From positions 62,001 to 126,000 of the forward strand of contig NZ_AULB01000014.1 of the NCBI RefSeq assembly GCF_000425065.1: DNA of 64,000 nt. Reading direction: 5' to 3'. The first letter of the stretch is position 1; each line of letters opens with the position of its first letter. Position numbers and translations under genes: made by a program. This DNA comes from Actinomadura rifamycini DSM 43936. GTDB taxonomy: Bacteria; Actinomycetota; Actinomycetes; Streptosporangiales; Streptosporangiaceae. The notes below the pieces were generated by a model. The model was given only the letters and a program-made list of their open reading frames with translations, made no database searches and was not told the origin of the DNA. Below, in pieces: positions 24,616-33,663 of the stretch.

Positions 24616-25482
24616 GTGGTGTACGTGCTCGCTCTCGGGGCGGCCGCGCTGTTCGGGCTGGGGTCGGCCGTCCAGCAGCGGGCGGCGTCCCGCGCGCCCG
24701 AGGGCATGGTGCTGCACTGGCGGCTGCTGTGGTACCTGGTGCGGCAGCGGCTGTGGCTGGTGGGGGTCGGGACGGCCGTGGTCGGCAACGTCCTGAGCGC
24801 GCTGGCGCTCGGCAAGGGCGGGGTGGCGCTGGTGCAGCCGCTGCTGGTGACGCGGCTGCTGTTCGCGCTGCCGATCGCCGCGACGTGGGAGCGGCGGCGG
24901 CTGACCGGACGGGAGTGGGGCGGCGCGATCGCGATCTCCGGCGGGCTCGGGGCGTTCCTGGTGGCGGGCCGTCCGGAGGAAGGCGAGTCGACCGACGCGC
25001 CGATCTGGATCTGGCTGCTGATCGTCGGGCTGGTCGGGCTGATCACGGGCGGGCTGGTGAAGCTGGCGCGGCACCTGGCGCCGGAGAAGGAGGCGCCGGT
25101 GCTCGGTGTCGGCGCGGGGATGCTGTTCGGGCTCCAGTCGGCGCTGACGGACACGGCGATGGGGCGGCTGTTCGACCACGGGCCGGTCGCCATGCTGCTG
25201 CACTGGTCGCCGTACGCGGTGGCGGCGGTGGCGATCACGGGGACGCTGCTGCTGCAGAGCGCGTTCAAGCTGGAGCCGCTGGAGGCGTCGTACCCGCCGC
25301 TGGCGGCGGTGGAGCCGCTGGCGGGGCTCGCGATCGGGCTGGGCGTGCTGGGCGGCACGGTCCGGGTGGCGCCGCAGTGGCTGGGGATCGAGGCGGCGGG
25401 GCTGCTGGTCATGACGGTCGGGGTGTGGGTGCTGGCGAAGGCCGCGGTGGCGTACGAGCGGACGCTGGAGCGCGGAGCATGA
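24616..25482 (+). CDS. DMT/EamA-type multispanning transporter
   Basis: A 288-aa protein with nine or ten predicted membrane helices in two halves and the opening ALFGLGSAVQQRAASRAP. That QQRAA motif is shared with the second transporter at 26687-27565 (LQQRAASARPS). It belongs to the drug/metabolite transporter group found in actinomycetes. It is coupled to the downstream glycosyltransferase by an ATGA overlap at 25479. The cargo is unknown; the pairing suggests a precursor or product of glycosylation. Confidence 0.8.
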   Translation: MVYVLALGAAALFGLGSAVQQRAASRAPEGMVLHWRLLWYLVRQRLWLVGVGTAVVGNVLSALALGKGGVALVQPLLVTRLLFALPIAATWERRRLTGREWGGAIAISGGLGAFLVAGRPEEGESTDAPIWIWLLIVGLVGLITGGLVKLARHLAPEKEAPVLGVGAGMLFGLQSALTDTAMGRLFDHGPVAMLLHWSPYAVAAVAITGTLLLQSAFKLEPLEASYPPLAAVEPLAGLAIGLGVLGGTVRVAPQWLGIEAAGLLVMTVGVWVLAKAAVAYERTLERGA

Positions 25483-26714
25483 GGACGTCCGTCGCGGTCC
25501 TGGTGGAGTTGCGGCGCGACGCCGGGGCGGGCGGCCACGTGAAGTGCTGGGAGCGGTTCGCGGAGGCGGCGGCGCGGGACGATCCGGGCGTCGACCTCAC
25601 GCTGTACGTGCTGGGCGCGCGGGACGGGGTCGAGCCGCTGTCGGACACCGTCCGGTTCGTCACGCTGCGTCCCATGCTGGGCGACGGGCCGCTGGCGCGG
25701 CTGCTGGGCGGGGTCGACGCGACGGACCTGGCGCCCTACCACCCGGGGCTGGCGGTGCGGCTGCGCAAGCACGACGTCTGGCATCTGACGCACGCGTTCG
25801 CGTTCGCGGGCACGGCCGTCCGGCTGGCGGGGCGGCTGCCCGAACGGCCGGGGATGGTGTGCTCGCTCCACACCGACGTGCCGGTGCTGACGGCCGCGTA
25901 CCTGCGGCAGCTGCGGGCGCCGGAGGCGGTCGCGGGGGCGGCCGCGGCGCTGGCCCGGCGGCGCCGGGACCGGCTGCTGCGGGCGTGCGACCGGGTGCTC
26001 GTCGCGACGGCGCCGGAGCGCGGCGAGGTCGAGGCGGTGGTGGGGCCGGGCCGGGTGTCGCTGCTCGGCCGGGGCGTCGACCTCGGACGGTTCCGGCCCG
26101 ATCCGGCGGCGCGGGCGCGGCTCGCCGCGCGGCACGGGTTCGGCGCCGCGGAGACGCTCGTCCTGTTCGCCGGGCGGGTCGACGCGTCCAAGCGGGTGAT
26201 GGTGGCGGGCGAGGCGGTGCGGCGGCTGCGCGCGGACGGGCGGGACGCGCGGCTCGTCGTCGCCGGGTCCGGCGCGGCCGCCGGGCCGCTGGCGGCGCTG
26301 CTCGGCGACGGCGTCACGCTGCTCGGCAGGCTCGGGCAGGACGACCTCGCGGAGGTGTACGCGGGCTGCGACGTCCTCGCGTTCCCGTCCCGCAGCGAGA
26401 CGATCGGCAACGTGGTGGCGGAGGCGATGGCGTGCGGGCTGCCGGTGGTGCTGCCCGAGGTGGCGCTGACGACGACGTGGCTGGCGGCGCCCGGACGGGA
26501 CGGCGTCGTGGTGCGGCGGGACGACCCGGCGGGCTGGGCCCGCGAGCTCGCGGCGCTGGCCGGCGACCCGGCCCGCCGGGCGGCGCTGGGCCGCGCGGCG
26601 CTCGCGACGTCGCGGCGGCGGCACCGGTCGTGGAGCCGGGTGCTCGCCGAGGACCTGCTGCCGGTGTGGCAGGAGACGGCGGGACGTCAGGAGGGGCGGC
26701 GCGCGATCTCCTGA
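25479..26714 (+). CDS. GT4-family glycosyltransferase
   Basis: A 411-aa retaining glycosyltransferase of the GT-B fold. An N-terminal Rossmann domain (with CSLHTDVPVLTAAYL) is followed by the nucleotide-sugar half: VLFAGRVDASKRV, a V-V-A-G-S-G strand, a GRLGQDDLAEVYAGCDVLAFPS block and the E-x7-E motif (RSETIGNVVAEAMACGLPVV). It is probably cytoplasmic or membrane-associated and resembles lipid- or carotenoid-type mannosyl/glucosyltransferases. Its start overlaps the stop of the first transporter, and its 3' end overlaps the second, oppositely oriented transporter by 28 bp. Confidence 0.87.
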   Translation: MRTSVAVLVELRRDAGAGGHVKCWERFAEAAARDDPGVDLTLYVLGARDGVEPLSDTVRFVTLRPMLGDGPLARLLGGVDATDLAPYHPGLAVRLRKHDVWHLTHAFAFAGTAVRLAGRLPERPGMVCSLHTDVPVLTAAYLRQLRAPEAVAGAAAALARRRRDRLLRACDRVLVATAPERGEVEAVVGPGRVSLLGRGVDLGRFRPDPAARARLAARHGFGAAETLVLFAGRVDASKRVMVAGEAVRRLRADGRDARLVVAGSGAAAGPLAALLGDGVTLLGRLGQDDLAEVYAGCDVLAFPSRSETIGNVVAEAMACGLPVVLPEVALTTTWLAAPGRDGVVVRRDDPAGWARELAALAGDPARRAALGRAALATSRRRHRSWSRVLAEDLLPVWQETAGRQEGRRAIS

Positions 26715-27565
26715 CGGTGCAGCGCGTGCAGCAGCGGGGACGTGTCGAGCGCGGCGATGCCGGTGAACAGGATCGCGATCCCGAGGACGGTCACGCCGGA
26801 CGGCAGCAGCCCGAGGCGGATCCGCTCGTCGAACAGCAGGATGCCGAGGGTGACGGCGACGGCCGGCTCGGTCGAGTCGATCACCGGCATGGTGGCGGCG
26901 AGCGGCCCGGCCTGGAACGCGCTCTGGATCAGGACCAGCCCGCCGATGCTGGCGATCACCAGCACGTACGTCTGCCAGGACGCGAACAGCGCCACGACCC
27001 CCTTCTCGATCTTGCCGACGGTCGCGGCGAGCAGCACCGACTGGGTGCCCATGACGAGGCCCGCGGCGAGCGCGATGAGCGACGCGCGGGGCAGCTCGCC
27101 CGCGTACCGGGCGGCGGTGAGGGCGACGGCGGTCGCGGCGAGGACCGCGGCGAGCGTCAGCAGCCACTCCCCCAGCGGGACGGGATGCTCGCCGCCGCGC
27201 GGGTCGGCGGCGACGAGCGCGAGCGCGAGGCCCCCGGCGACGGCGAGCGCGCCGTACCATTCGCGGGCGCCCATCCGCAGGTGGTAGAGCCACACCGACA
27301 GCGGGATCGCGAAGACCAGCTCGGTGACGATCAGCGGCTGGACGAGGGCCAGCGGGCCGAACGCCAGCGCGAGCATCTGGAACCCGTACGCGGCGACGGC
27401 GAACGCGATGCCGAACAGCCACGTCCGGTCCCGGGCGAGGCGGCCGAGGAGCCGCACCGACATGGCCTCCCGGGACGGGCGGGCGCTGGCGGCGCGCTGC
27501 TGCAGCACGCCGGCGAGGGCGAAGCAGGCGCCGGCCAGGACGGCGGCGAGGATCGCGACGGGCAC
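26687..27565 (-). CDS. DMT/EamA-type multispanning transporter (paralogue)
   Basis: A 292-aa integral membrane protein with about ten helices, a paralogue of the transporter at 24616-25482. Both open with the QQRAA motif and share the A-L-V-Q-P-L segment (LALVQPLIVTELVF here, VALVQPLLVTRLLF there). It is transcribed leftward from 27565 and its end overlaps the glycosyltransferase by 28 bp. Two related transporters around one glycosyltransferase suggest a unit that moves and modifies an envelope metabolite, but no experimental role is known. Confidence 0.8.
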   Translation of the reverse strand: MPVAILAAVLAGACFALAGVLQQRAASARPSREAMSVRLLGRLARDRTWLFGIAFAVAAYGFQMLALAFGPLALVQPLIVTELVFAIPLSVWLYHLRMGAREWYGALAVAGGLALALVAADPRGGEHPVPLGEWLLTLAAVLAATAVALTAARYAGELPRASLIALAAGLVMGTQSVLLAATVGKIEKGVVALFASWQTYVLVIASIGGLVLIQSAFQAGPLAATMPVIDSTEPAVAVTLGILLFDERIRLGLLPSGVTVLGIAILFTGIAALDTSPLLHALHRQEIARRPS

Positions 27566-27601
27566 GGGGGGACGGTTCCCGCCGCGCCCGTTCCCAATCC
27601 G

Positions 27602-28876
27602 TCAGCCGATCTTGCCGAGGACGAGCGGGTGCAGGTCGGGCGTGCCGCCGGGCACGATCTCGCAGGCGCCGTCGAGCGCCTCCAGGGCGCGCGCGACGCG
27701 CGCCTCGTCGTCGGTGTGCAGGGTGAGGAGCGGCCGCCCCTCGGTCACCGTGTCCCCCGGCTTGGCGTGGCAGGTGATCCCGGCGCCGAACGACACCGGG
27801 TCCTCCTTGCGGGCCCGTCCGGCGCCGAGCCGCCAGGCCGCGACGCCCACGCCGTAGGCGTCCAGGCGGGTCAGGACGCCCGACGCGGGCGCGGTCACCG
27901 TGTGCGTGACGGCCGCCGCGGGCAGCGGCGCGTCGGGGTCGCCGCCCTGCGCGGCGATCATCCGGCGCCACACGTCCATCGCGGAGCCGTCGCGGAGGGC
28001 GTCGGCCGGGTCGGGGCCGGCGATCCCGGCGGCGTCGAGCATCTCCCGGGCGAGCGCCACGGTCAGCTCGACGACGTCGGACGGCCCGCCGCCCGCGAGC
28101 ACCTCGACCGACTCGGCGACCTCCAGGGCGTTGCCGACCGCGTTGCCGAGCGGACGGTCCATCGCGGTGAGCAGCGCGACCGTGCGGACGCCGTGGTCGG
28201 CGCCGATCGCGACCATCGTCTCGGCGAGCTCGCGCGCCGACTCCGGCGTCTTCATGAACGCGCCCGAACCGACCTTGACGTCCAGGACCAGCGCGCCCGT
28301 CCCCTCGGCGATCTTCTTCGACATGATCGACGACGCGATCAGCGGGATCGACTCGACGGTGCCGGTGACGTCCCGCAGCGCGTACAGCTTCCGGTCGGCG
28401 GGCGCCAGGCCCGTCCCGGCCGCGCAGATCACGGCGCCCGACGCGCGCAGGACGTCCAGCATCTCGGCGTTCGTGAGGGACGCCCGCCAGCCGGGGATCG
28501 ACTCCAGCTTGTCCAGCGTCCCGCCGGTGTGCCCGAGCCCGCGCCCGGACAGCTGCGGGACGGCCGCGCCGCACGCCGCGACCAGCGGTGCCAGCGGCAG
28601 CGTGATCTTGTCGCCGACGCCGCCGGTGGAGTGCTTGTCGGTGGTGGGCCGGTCCAGCGCCGACCAGTCCATCCGCTCCCCGGAGGCGATCATCGCCTCC
28701 GTCCAGCGGGCCACCTCCGCCCGCGTCATGCCGTTGAGCAGGACCGCCATCGCGAGGGCCGACATCTGCTCCTCGGCGATGGCGCCGCGGGTGTAGGCGT
28801 CGACCGCCCAGTCGATCTGGTCCGGGGCGAGCTCGCCGCCGTCCCGCTTGACGCGGATGACATCGATGGCGTCCAC
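27602..28876 (-). CDS. deoA: thymidine phosphorylase
   Basis: A 424-aa pyrimidine nucleoside phosphorylase that splits thymidine or uridine with phosphate. Signatures: KHSTGGVGDK (phosphate site), SGRGLGHTGGTLDKLESIPG (family signature), SIMSKK and VKVGSGAFMKT, with the C-terminal alpha/beta domain (HAKPGDTVTEG). Normal length. It starts at GTG 28876, 22 bp after cytidine deaminase, and is the last gene of the nucleoside operon. Confidence 0.93.
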   Translation of the reverse strand: MDAIDVIRVKRDGGELAPDQIDWAVDAYTRGAIAEEQMSALAMAVLLNGMTRAEVARWTEAMIASGERMDWSALDRPTTDKHSTGGVGDKITLPLAPLVAACGAAVPQLSGRGLGHTGGTLDKLESIPGWRASLTNAEMLDVLRASGAVICAAGTGLAPADRKLYALRDVTGTVESIPLIASSIMSKKIAEGTGALVLDVKVGSGAFMKTPESARELAETMVAIGADHGVRTVALLTAMDRPLGNAVGNALEVAESVEVLAGGGPSDVVELTVALAREMLDAAGIAGPDPADALRDGSAMDVWRRMIAAQGGDPDAPLPAAAVTHTVTAPASGVLTRLDAYGVGVAAWRLGAGRARKEDPVSFGAGITCHAKPGDTVTEGRPLLTLHTDDEARVARALEALDGACEIVPGGTPDLHPLVLGKIG

Positions 28877-28898
28877 GTGGTCCTCTCTGTTCGAACGG

Positions 28899-29300
28899 TC
28901 AGCGGGTGGCGAGGTCGTCGGGGCCGAACGCGTCGGGCAGGACGTCCGACATGGGCAGGACGCCCCGGACCGTCTCCAGCAGCAGCCCCGGGCCGCCGTG
29001 CTCCCACAGCAGCTGGCGGCAGCGCCCGCACGGCATCAGCGGGTCGCCGCTCCGGTCGACGACGGCGACCGCGACCAGCCGCGGCGCCGCCGACTTCCCC
29101 GGCCCGTGCAGGGCCGAGACGAGCGAGCACTCCGCGCACAGCCCGACCCCGTACGACGCGTTCTCCACGTTGCAGCCGGTGATCACGCGTCCGTCGTCCA
29201 CCAGCGCGGCCGCGCCCACGGGGAACCCCGAGTACGGGCAGTAGGCGCGCTCCATCGCCTCCCGCGCGGCACCGCGCAGGACGGGCCAGTCGATCTCCAT
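28899..29300 (-). CDS. cdd: cytidine deaminase
   Basis: A 133-aa zinc enzyme converting cytidine and deoxycytidine to uridine forms, which DeoA can then use. Zinc and catalytic motifs: CNVENASYG (substrate site), CAECSLV with the catalytic Glu, and PCGRC. The start is ATG 29300 (MEIDWPVLRG); an ATG at 29309 is equally open. It lies 75 bp downstream of the second permease, inside the nucleoside operon. Confidence 0.92.
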   Translation of the reverse strand: MEIDWPVLRGAAREAMERAYCPYSGFPVGAAALVDDGRVITGCNVENASYGVGLCAECSLVSALHGPGKSAAPRLVAVAVVDRSGDPLMPCGRCRQLLWEHGGPGLLLETVRGVLPMSDVLPDAFGPDDLATR

Positions 29301-29375
29301 GGGGCGCATTTTCGCAGAGGGTTCCTCCCCGCGGCGGGCGCCGGCCGGCGCCCTCCGCTCCGCTCCGGTCACCGG

Positions 29376-30728
29376 TCAGCGCGCCTCGCCCTTGCGGAAC
29401 CTGAGCCCGTTGGCCGCCGGCATCCGCAGCCGCTGGCTGAACAGCGCCAGCACCAGCAGCGTGATCAGGTGCGGGGTGAACGACACCAGCTCGCCCGGGA
29501 CGGTGTCGCTCAGGAGGAACCACGCGAGCAGCGCCAGCGCCGACACGAGCGCCGCACCGGACGCGACGTACGCGCGGCGCACGGCGCGGCGCGCCGCGTC
29601 CGTCGCGGCGTCCGGGCGCAGCCGCCCGGCCCGCACCGCCTGCCAGACCGCGGCGCCGATCAGCAGGATCGCCGTGAACAGCAGCAGCGCGTGCACCGAG
29701 CTGCCGCCGCCGCGCACGTTCATCGCGTCGGTGTAGCCGAACAGCAGCGACCCCGCGGTGAGCCCGCCCGGCCGCCAGTTCCCGAAGATCATCGCGGCGA
29801 GGCCGATGAAGCCGCGCCCGTTCGTCTGGCCGTCCTGGTAGGAGTTCGCCGCGACCGTGACGAGGAACGCCCCCGCCATCCCGGACAGCCCGCCCGAGAT
29901 GATCACGGCCGCGTACTTCATCCGGTACACCGACACGCCGAGCGACTCCGCCGCGTACGGGTCCTCGCCGCAGGACCGGACGCGCAGGCCGAACGACGTC
30001 CGCCACAGCACGAAGAACGACAGCGGGATCAGCAGCAGCGCGACCGCCGTCAGCGCCGACACGTCGCTCGTCACGCCGCGCAGGATGCCCGCGAGGTCGG
30101 ACACGAAGAACCAATGGTGCTTCTCGATGGAGCCGAGGACGTCCGGGCTCTTCCACCCGAACACCTCGCCGCCGGACAGTATCGGCACCGTCAGCGTCGA
30201 GATCGAGTCGATCGGCGGGGACTGCCGCTCGCCGCCGCCGAGCGCCTTCGCCTCCTCCGTCGCGAACAGCATGCCCGCGAGGAACTGCGTGAGGCCGAGC
30301 CCCAGGATGTTGATCGCGACACCGGACACGATGTGGTCCACGCCGAACGTCACGGTCGCGATGGCGTGCAGCAGCCCGCCGAGGGCGCCGCCGAGGATGC
30401 CGACCGCGACGCCGACCCACGGGCCCCACTGGTACCCGGCCCAGGCGCCCGCCCACGTCCCGAGGATCATCATGCCCTCGAGCCCGATGTTGATCACACC
30501 GGAGCGCTCCGCCCACAGGCCGCCGAGCCCGGCGAGGAAGATCGGCACGGCGAGCCGCAGCGCGGCCCCGACCGTCCCGCTGGACGTCAGGTCGTTCGCG
30601 CCGTCCAGGGTCCGGACGAGCGACAGCAGCACCAGCAGCCCGGCGGCGATCAGCAGGTAGTGCGGCCAGCGGAGGCGGCGGCCGCCGCTCTTCGCGGCGG
30701 CGGCGCGGTCGGCCTGCGTGACGGTCAC
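29376..30728 (-). CDS. nucleoside ABC transporter permease 2 (BMP-type)
   Basis: A 450-aa permease with about ten membrane helices. The motifs GVINIGLEGMMILG, FGVDHIVSGVAINILGLGLTQF and GEDPYAAESLGVSVYRMKY are typical of the second permease of the basic-membrane-protein (Bmp) nucleoside importers. An extra C-terminal pair of helices follows after about 370. It starts at GTG 30728, overlapping the stop of permease 1 (GTGA). Confidence 0.9.
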   Translation of the reverse strand: MTVTQADRAAAAKSGGRRLRWPHYLLIAAGLLVLLSLVRTLDGANDLTSSGTVGAALRLAVPIFLAGLGGLWAERSGVINIGLEGMMILGTWAGAWAGYQWGPWVGVAVGILGGALGGLLHAIATVTFGVDHIVSGVAINILGLGLTQFLAGMLFATEEAKALGGGERQSPPIDSISTLTVPILSGGEVFGWKSPDVLGSIEKHHWFFVSDLAGILRGVTSDVSALTAVALLLIPLSFFVLWRTSFGLRVRSCGEDPYAAESLGVSVYRMKYAAVIISGGLSGMAGAFLVTVAANSYQDGQTNGRGFIGLAAMIFGNWRPGGLTAGSLLFGYTDAMNVRGGGSSVHALLLFTAILLIGAAVWQAVRAGRLRPDAATDAARRAVRRAYVASGAALVSALALLAWFLLSDTVPGELVSFTPHLITLLVLALFSQRLRMPAANGLRFRKGEAR

Positions 30729-32032
30729 TTCGCGCTCCCCGAGGTCTCGGCCGCGAGGTCGTGGCCCGTGGCCAGCTCGACGGCCACGGCCCGCTGCTGC
30801 AGCCGGATCTCCCAGCGCCGCATCAGCTCGTACACGATCACGACGGTCAGGACGACGACGCCCTGCATCACCCCGACGATCTCCTTCGGCACGTCCACCG
30901 CCTGCAGCACGTCCGAGCTCTGGTCGAGGAACGCGAACAGCAGCGCCGCGAGCGCGATGCCGAACGGGTGGTTGCGGCCGAGCAGCGCGACCGTGATGCC
31001 GGTGAAGCCGAGCCCCGCCGGGAAGTTCAGCGAGTACTCGTAGGAGGCGCCGAGCAGCTCCGGCATCCCGATCAGGCCCGCGATCGCCCCCGACATGACC
31101 ATCGTGATGACGATCATGCGGCGGGCGCTGACGCCGCTGGCCTGCGCCGCCGACGGCGACAGGCCCGACACCTTCAGGTCGAACCCGAACCGCGTGAAGT
31201 TGATGACGATCCAGAACACGACGCCGATGACGACCGCGAGCGGCAGCAGCCCGTACACCTGGCCGGGCAGGTCGATGCCGATCGACGCGAGAAACCCGTT
31301 CAGCGGGCCGACCCGCCCGTCCTCGGGGATCTGCGGCGTCGCGATGTTGTTGCTGCCGGGGCTCACCTCGGCGAGCCGGTCCTTGTGCAGCAGGTACGCG
31401 ATCAGGCCGGTCGCGATCGCGTTCAGCATGATCGTCGACAGCACCTCGCTGACGCCGCGCGTCACCTTGAGGACGCCCGCGATCGCGGCCCACACCCCGC
31501 CGACGACCATCGCCGCGACGATCACCAAGAACTGGCCGAGGGGCGCGGGCAGGGTGAGCGCCCCGCCCAGCGCCGCCGCGAGGAACGCGGCGAGCCGGTA
31601 CTGGCCGTCCACGCCGATGTTCAGCAGGCCCATCCGGAACCCGATCGCGACCGCCACCGCCGACAGGTAGTAGCGCGTCGCCCGGTTCAGGATGTCGACG
31701 ATCGAGTTGTCGGTCGTCCCGTACTCGACCATGCTCTGCACGGCCGAGAACGGGTCGGCGCCGGTGACCCGCAGCAGGATCATCGTGATGACGAGCGAGA
31801 TCAGCAGCGCCACGAGCGGCGCGCCGAACTTGAGCGCGAGCCCGCGCGGCCCCTTGCCCTGGAGGATCGCCTTCCAGGCGGGCACGTCCTCCGGCCCCTC
31901 GGGCGCCGACGACTCACCGCGCTCGGCCTCGGCCGCGTCCGGCTCCTCGGCCGCCTCCGGCTTCTGGGGGGCGGGCCGGTCCGGGGTGTCGGCCGGGGGG
32001 GCCGGGTGTTCCGGGTCCTTCTCGTCGCTCAT
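30725..32032 (-). CDS. nucleoside ABC transporter permease 1 (BMP-type)
   Basis: A 435-aa permease. Residues 1-50 are a Pro/Glu-rich cytoplasmic tail, then eight to ten helices with the family motifs IGFRMGLLNIGVDGQYRL, GVSEVLSTIMLN and GFTGITVALLGRNHPFG. It matches the first permease of Bmp-type nucleoside importers. It starts at ATG 32032, overlapping the ATPase stop by 4 nt, and its stop overlaps permease 2. Confidence 0.9.
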   Translation of the reverse strand: MSDEKDPEHPAPPADTPDRPAPQKPEAAEEPDAAEAERGESSAPEGPEDVPAWKAILQGKGPRGLALKFGAPLVALLISLVITMILLRVTGADPFSAVQSMVEYGTTDNSIVDILNRATRYYLSAVAVAIGFRMGLLNIGVDGQYRLAAFLAAALGGALTLPAPLGQFLVIVAAMVVGGVWAAIAGVLKVTRGVSEVLSTIMLNAIATGLIAYLLHKDRLAEVSPGSNNIATPQIPEDGRVGPLNGFLASIGIDLPGQVYGLLPLAVVIGVVFWIVINFTRFGFDLKVSGLSPSAAQASGVSARRMIVITMVMSGAIAGLIGMPELLGASYEYSLNFPAGLGFTGITVALLGRNHPFGIALAALLFAFLDQSSDVLQAVDVPKEIVGVMQGVVVLTVVIVYELMRRWEIRLQQRAVAVELATGHDLAAETSGSAK

Positions 32033-33555
32033 GCGGAGGCTCCGGCGCCGGTCATGGCGGAGCCGAGGTCCTCGGGGGTGACGGTGCGCGGGTCGACCTC
32101 CGCGACCAGCCGCCCCCGCAGGATCACGTGCAGGGTGTCGGACATTCCGATGAGTTCCTCTAGATCGGCGCTGATCAGCAGGACGGCGAGGCCCGCGGCG
32201 CGGGCGCGCCGCAGGTGGTCCCAGATGGCGGCCTGGGCGCCCACGTCGATGCCGCGGGTGGGGTGGGCGGCGATCAGCAGGCGGGGGTCGCCGGACATCT
32301 CCCGGCCGACGATGAGCTTCTGCTGGTTGCCGCCGGACAGCGCGGCGGCGGGGACGTCGATGCCCGGGGTCCGCACGTCGTAGTCGCGGACGATGCGGGT
32401 GGTGTCGCGGCGCGCGCCGCGCCGGTCGATCCACGGGCCGCGGACGTTCGGGGGGCGCGTCTGGTGGCCGAGGACGCGGTTCTCCCACAGGGCGCCCTCG
32501 AGGATCAGCCCGTGCCGGTGCCGGTCCTCGGGGATGTAGGCGATGCCGGCCTCGCGGCGGCGGCGCGTCGGCCAGTGCGTGATGTCGTCGTCGCCGAAGC
32601 GGATCGTGCCGGCGTCCACGGTGCGGATGCCCATGACCGCCTCGATCAGCTCGGACTGCCCGTTGCCCTCGACCCCGGCGAGACCGACGATCTCGCCGCG
32701 GCGGATCCGCAGCGAGACGCCGTCCACCAGCGGGCGCCCCTCGGGGGTGAGCACGGTCAGCCCGCCGACGTCGAGCTGGACCCGATCGGTCGCGGTGGAG
32801 TCGCGGAGCTCCGGGGTGGGCAGCTCCGAGCCCACCATCAGCTCGGCCAGCCGGCGGGACGTGACCTCCCGCGGGTCGAGGCGGGTGGCGACCGTGGTGC
32901 CGCGCCGGATCACCGAGATCGTGTCGGCGACCGACAGGACCTCGTCCAGCTTGTGCGAGATGAACAGCACGGTCAGGCCCTCGGCCCGCAGCTCCCGCAG
33001 GTTGCCGAACAGCTCGTCGACCTCCTGCGGGACGAGCACGGCGGTCGGCTCGTCCAGGATCAGCACGCGCGCGCCCCGGTACAGCACCTTGAGGATCTCG
33101 ACGCGCTGCCGCTCGCCGACGCCGAGCTTCTCGACCAGCGCGTCGGGGTCGACGCGCAGGCCGTACGTCTTCGACATCTCGGTGATCTTCGCGCGGGCGG
33201 CGGCGAAGTCGATCCGGCCGAACCGCTTCGGTTCGGCGCCGAGGATGACGTTCTCCAGCACGGTGAGGTTGTCGGCCAGCTTGAAGTGCTGGTGCACCAT
33301 GCCGATGCCGCGGGCGATCGCGTCGCCCGGGCCGCGCAGCGACACCGCCTCGCCGTCGATCTCGATGGTGCCCTCGTCCGGCCGCTGCATGCCGTAGAGG
33401 ATCTTCATGAGGGTCGACTTGCCGGCGCCGTTCTCGCCGCACAGCGCGTGCACCTCGCCGCGCTCGATCGTGAGGTCGACGTCGCGGTTGGCCACCACGC
33501 CGGGGAACCGCTTGGTGATCGACGCCAGCCGCACGGCCGGCACCTGGTCGGGCAC
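32029..33555 (-). CDS. nucleoside ABC transporter ATP-binding protein (two ABC domains)
   Basis: A 508-aa fused double ATPase. Domain 1 (about 5-240) has Walker A GENGAGKST, signature VGERQRVEILK and Walker [11 protein letters not shown]. Domain 2 (about 260-505) has the weak Walker A GVEGNGQSE and signature LSGGNQQK, with IAAHPTRGIDVG in the Walker B position. This asymmetry is normal in sugar/nucleoside (CUT2/Bmp) importers. It starts at GTG 33555, 108 bp after the Bmp gene; a hairpin in between may lower its expression relative to Bmp. Confidence 0.92.
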   Translation of the reverse strand: MPDQVPAVRLASITKRFPGVVANRDVDLTIERGEVHALCGENGAGKSTLMKILYGMQRPDEGTIEIDGEAVSLRGPGDAIARGIGMVHQHFKLADNLTVLENVILGAEPKRFGRIDFAAARAKITEMSKTYGLRVDPDALVEKLGVGERQRVEILKVLYRGARVLILDEPTAVLVPQEVDELFGNLRELRAEGLTVLFISHKLDEVLSVADTISVIRRGTTVATRLDPREVTSRRLAELMVGSELPTPELRDSTATDRVQLDVGGLTVLTPEGRPLVDGVSLRIRRGEIVGLAGVEGNGQSELIEAVMGIRTVDAGTIRFGDDDITHWPTRRRREAGIAYIPEDRHRHGLILEGALWENRVLGHQTRPPNVRGPWIDRRGARRDTTRIVRDYDVRTPGIDVPAAALSGGNQQKLIVGREMSGDPRLLIAAHPTRGIDVGAQAAIWDHLRRARAAGLAVLLISADLEELIGMSDTLHVILRGRLVAEVDPRTVTPEDLGSAMTGAGASA

Positions 33556-33617
33556 GGGCGCTTCTCCTGCCTCGAACGTGCTCGGTGAAAGACGACCCTG
33601 GGTCAGGGCGGTAGGGG

Positions 33618-33654
33618 GGCACCGGACGCCGCCGCGCGGGCGGCGCCCGGTGCC
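33618..33654 (-). terminator. attenuator-like hairpin between bmp and the ATPase gene
   Basis: A 16-bp stem with one mismatch (33618-33633 with 33639-33654) and a 5-nt loop follows the Bmp stop. In binding-protein operons such stems often allow only part of transcription to continue and protect the bmp mRNA. Confidence 0.55.
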
Positions 33655-33663
33655 GGGGGCGCG

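Noticed and set aside
24537..28574. Very long open frame on the minus strand (1345 codons)
   Set aside because: It is a mirror of the GC-rich third codon positions of the real DMT, glycosyltransferase and deoA genes, with low-complexity Arg/Pro/His content and no family match.
25544..29182. Long plus-strand open frame (1212 codons) opposite the nucleoside operon
   Set aside because: Composition is Arg/Gly/Ala-rich with no domain, and the region is fully explained by deoA, cdd and the transporter genes on both strands.
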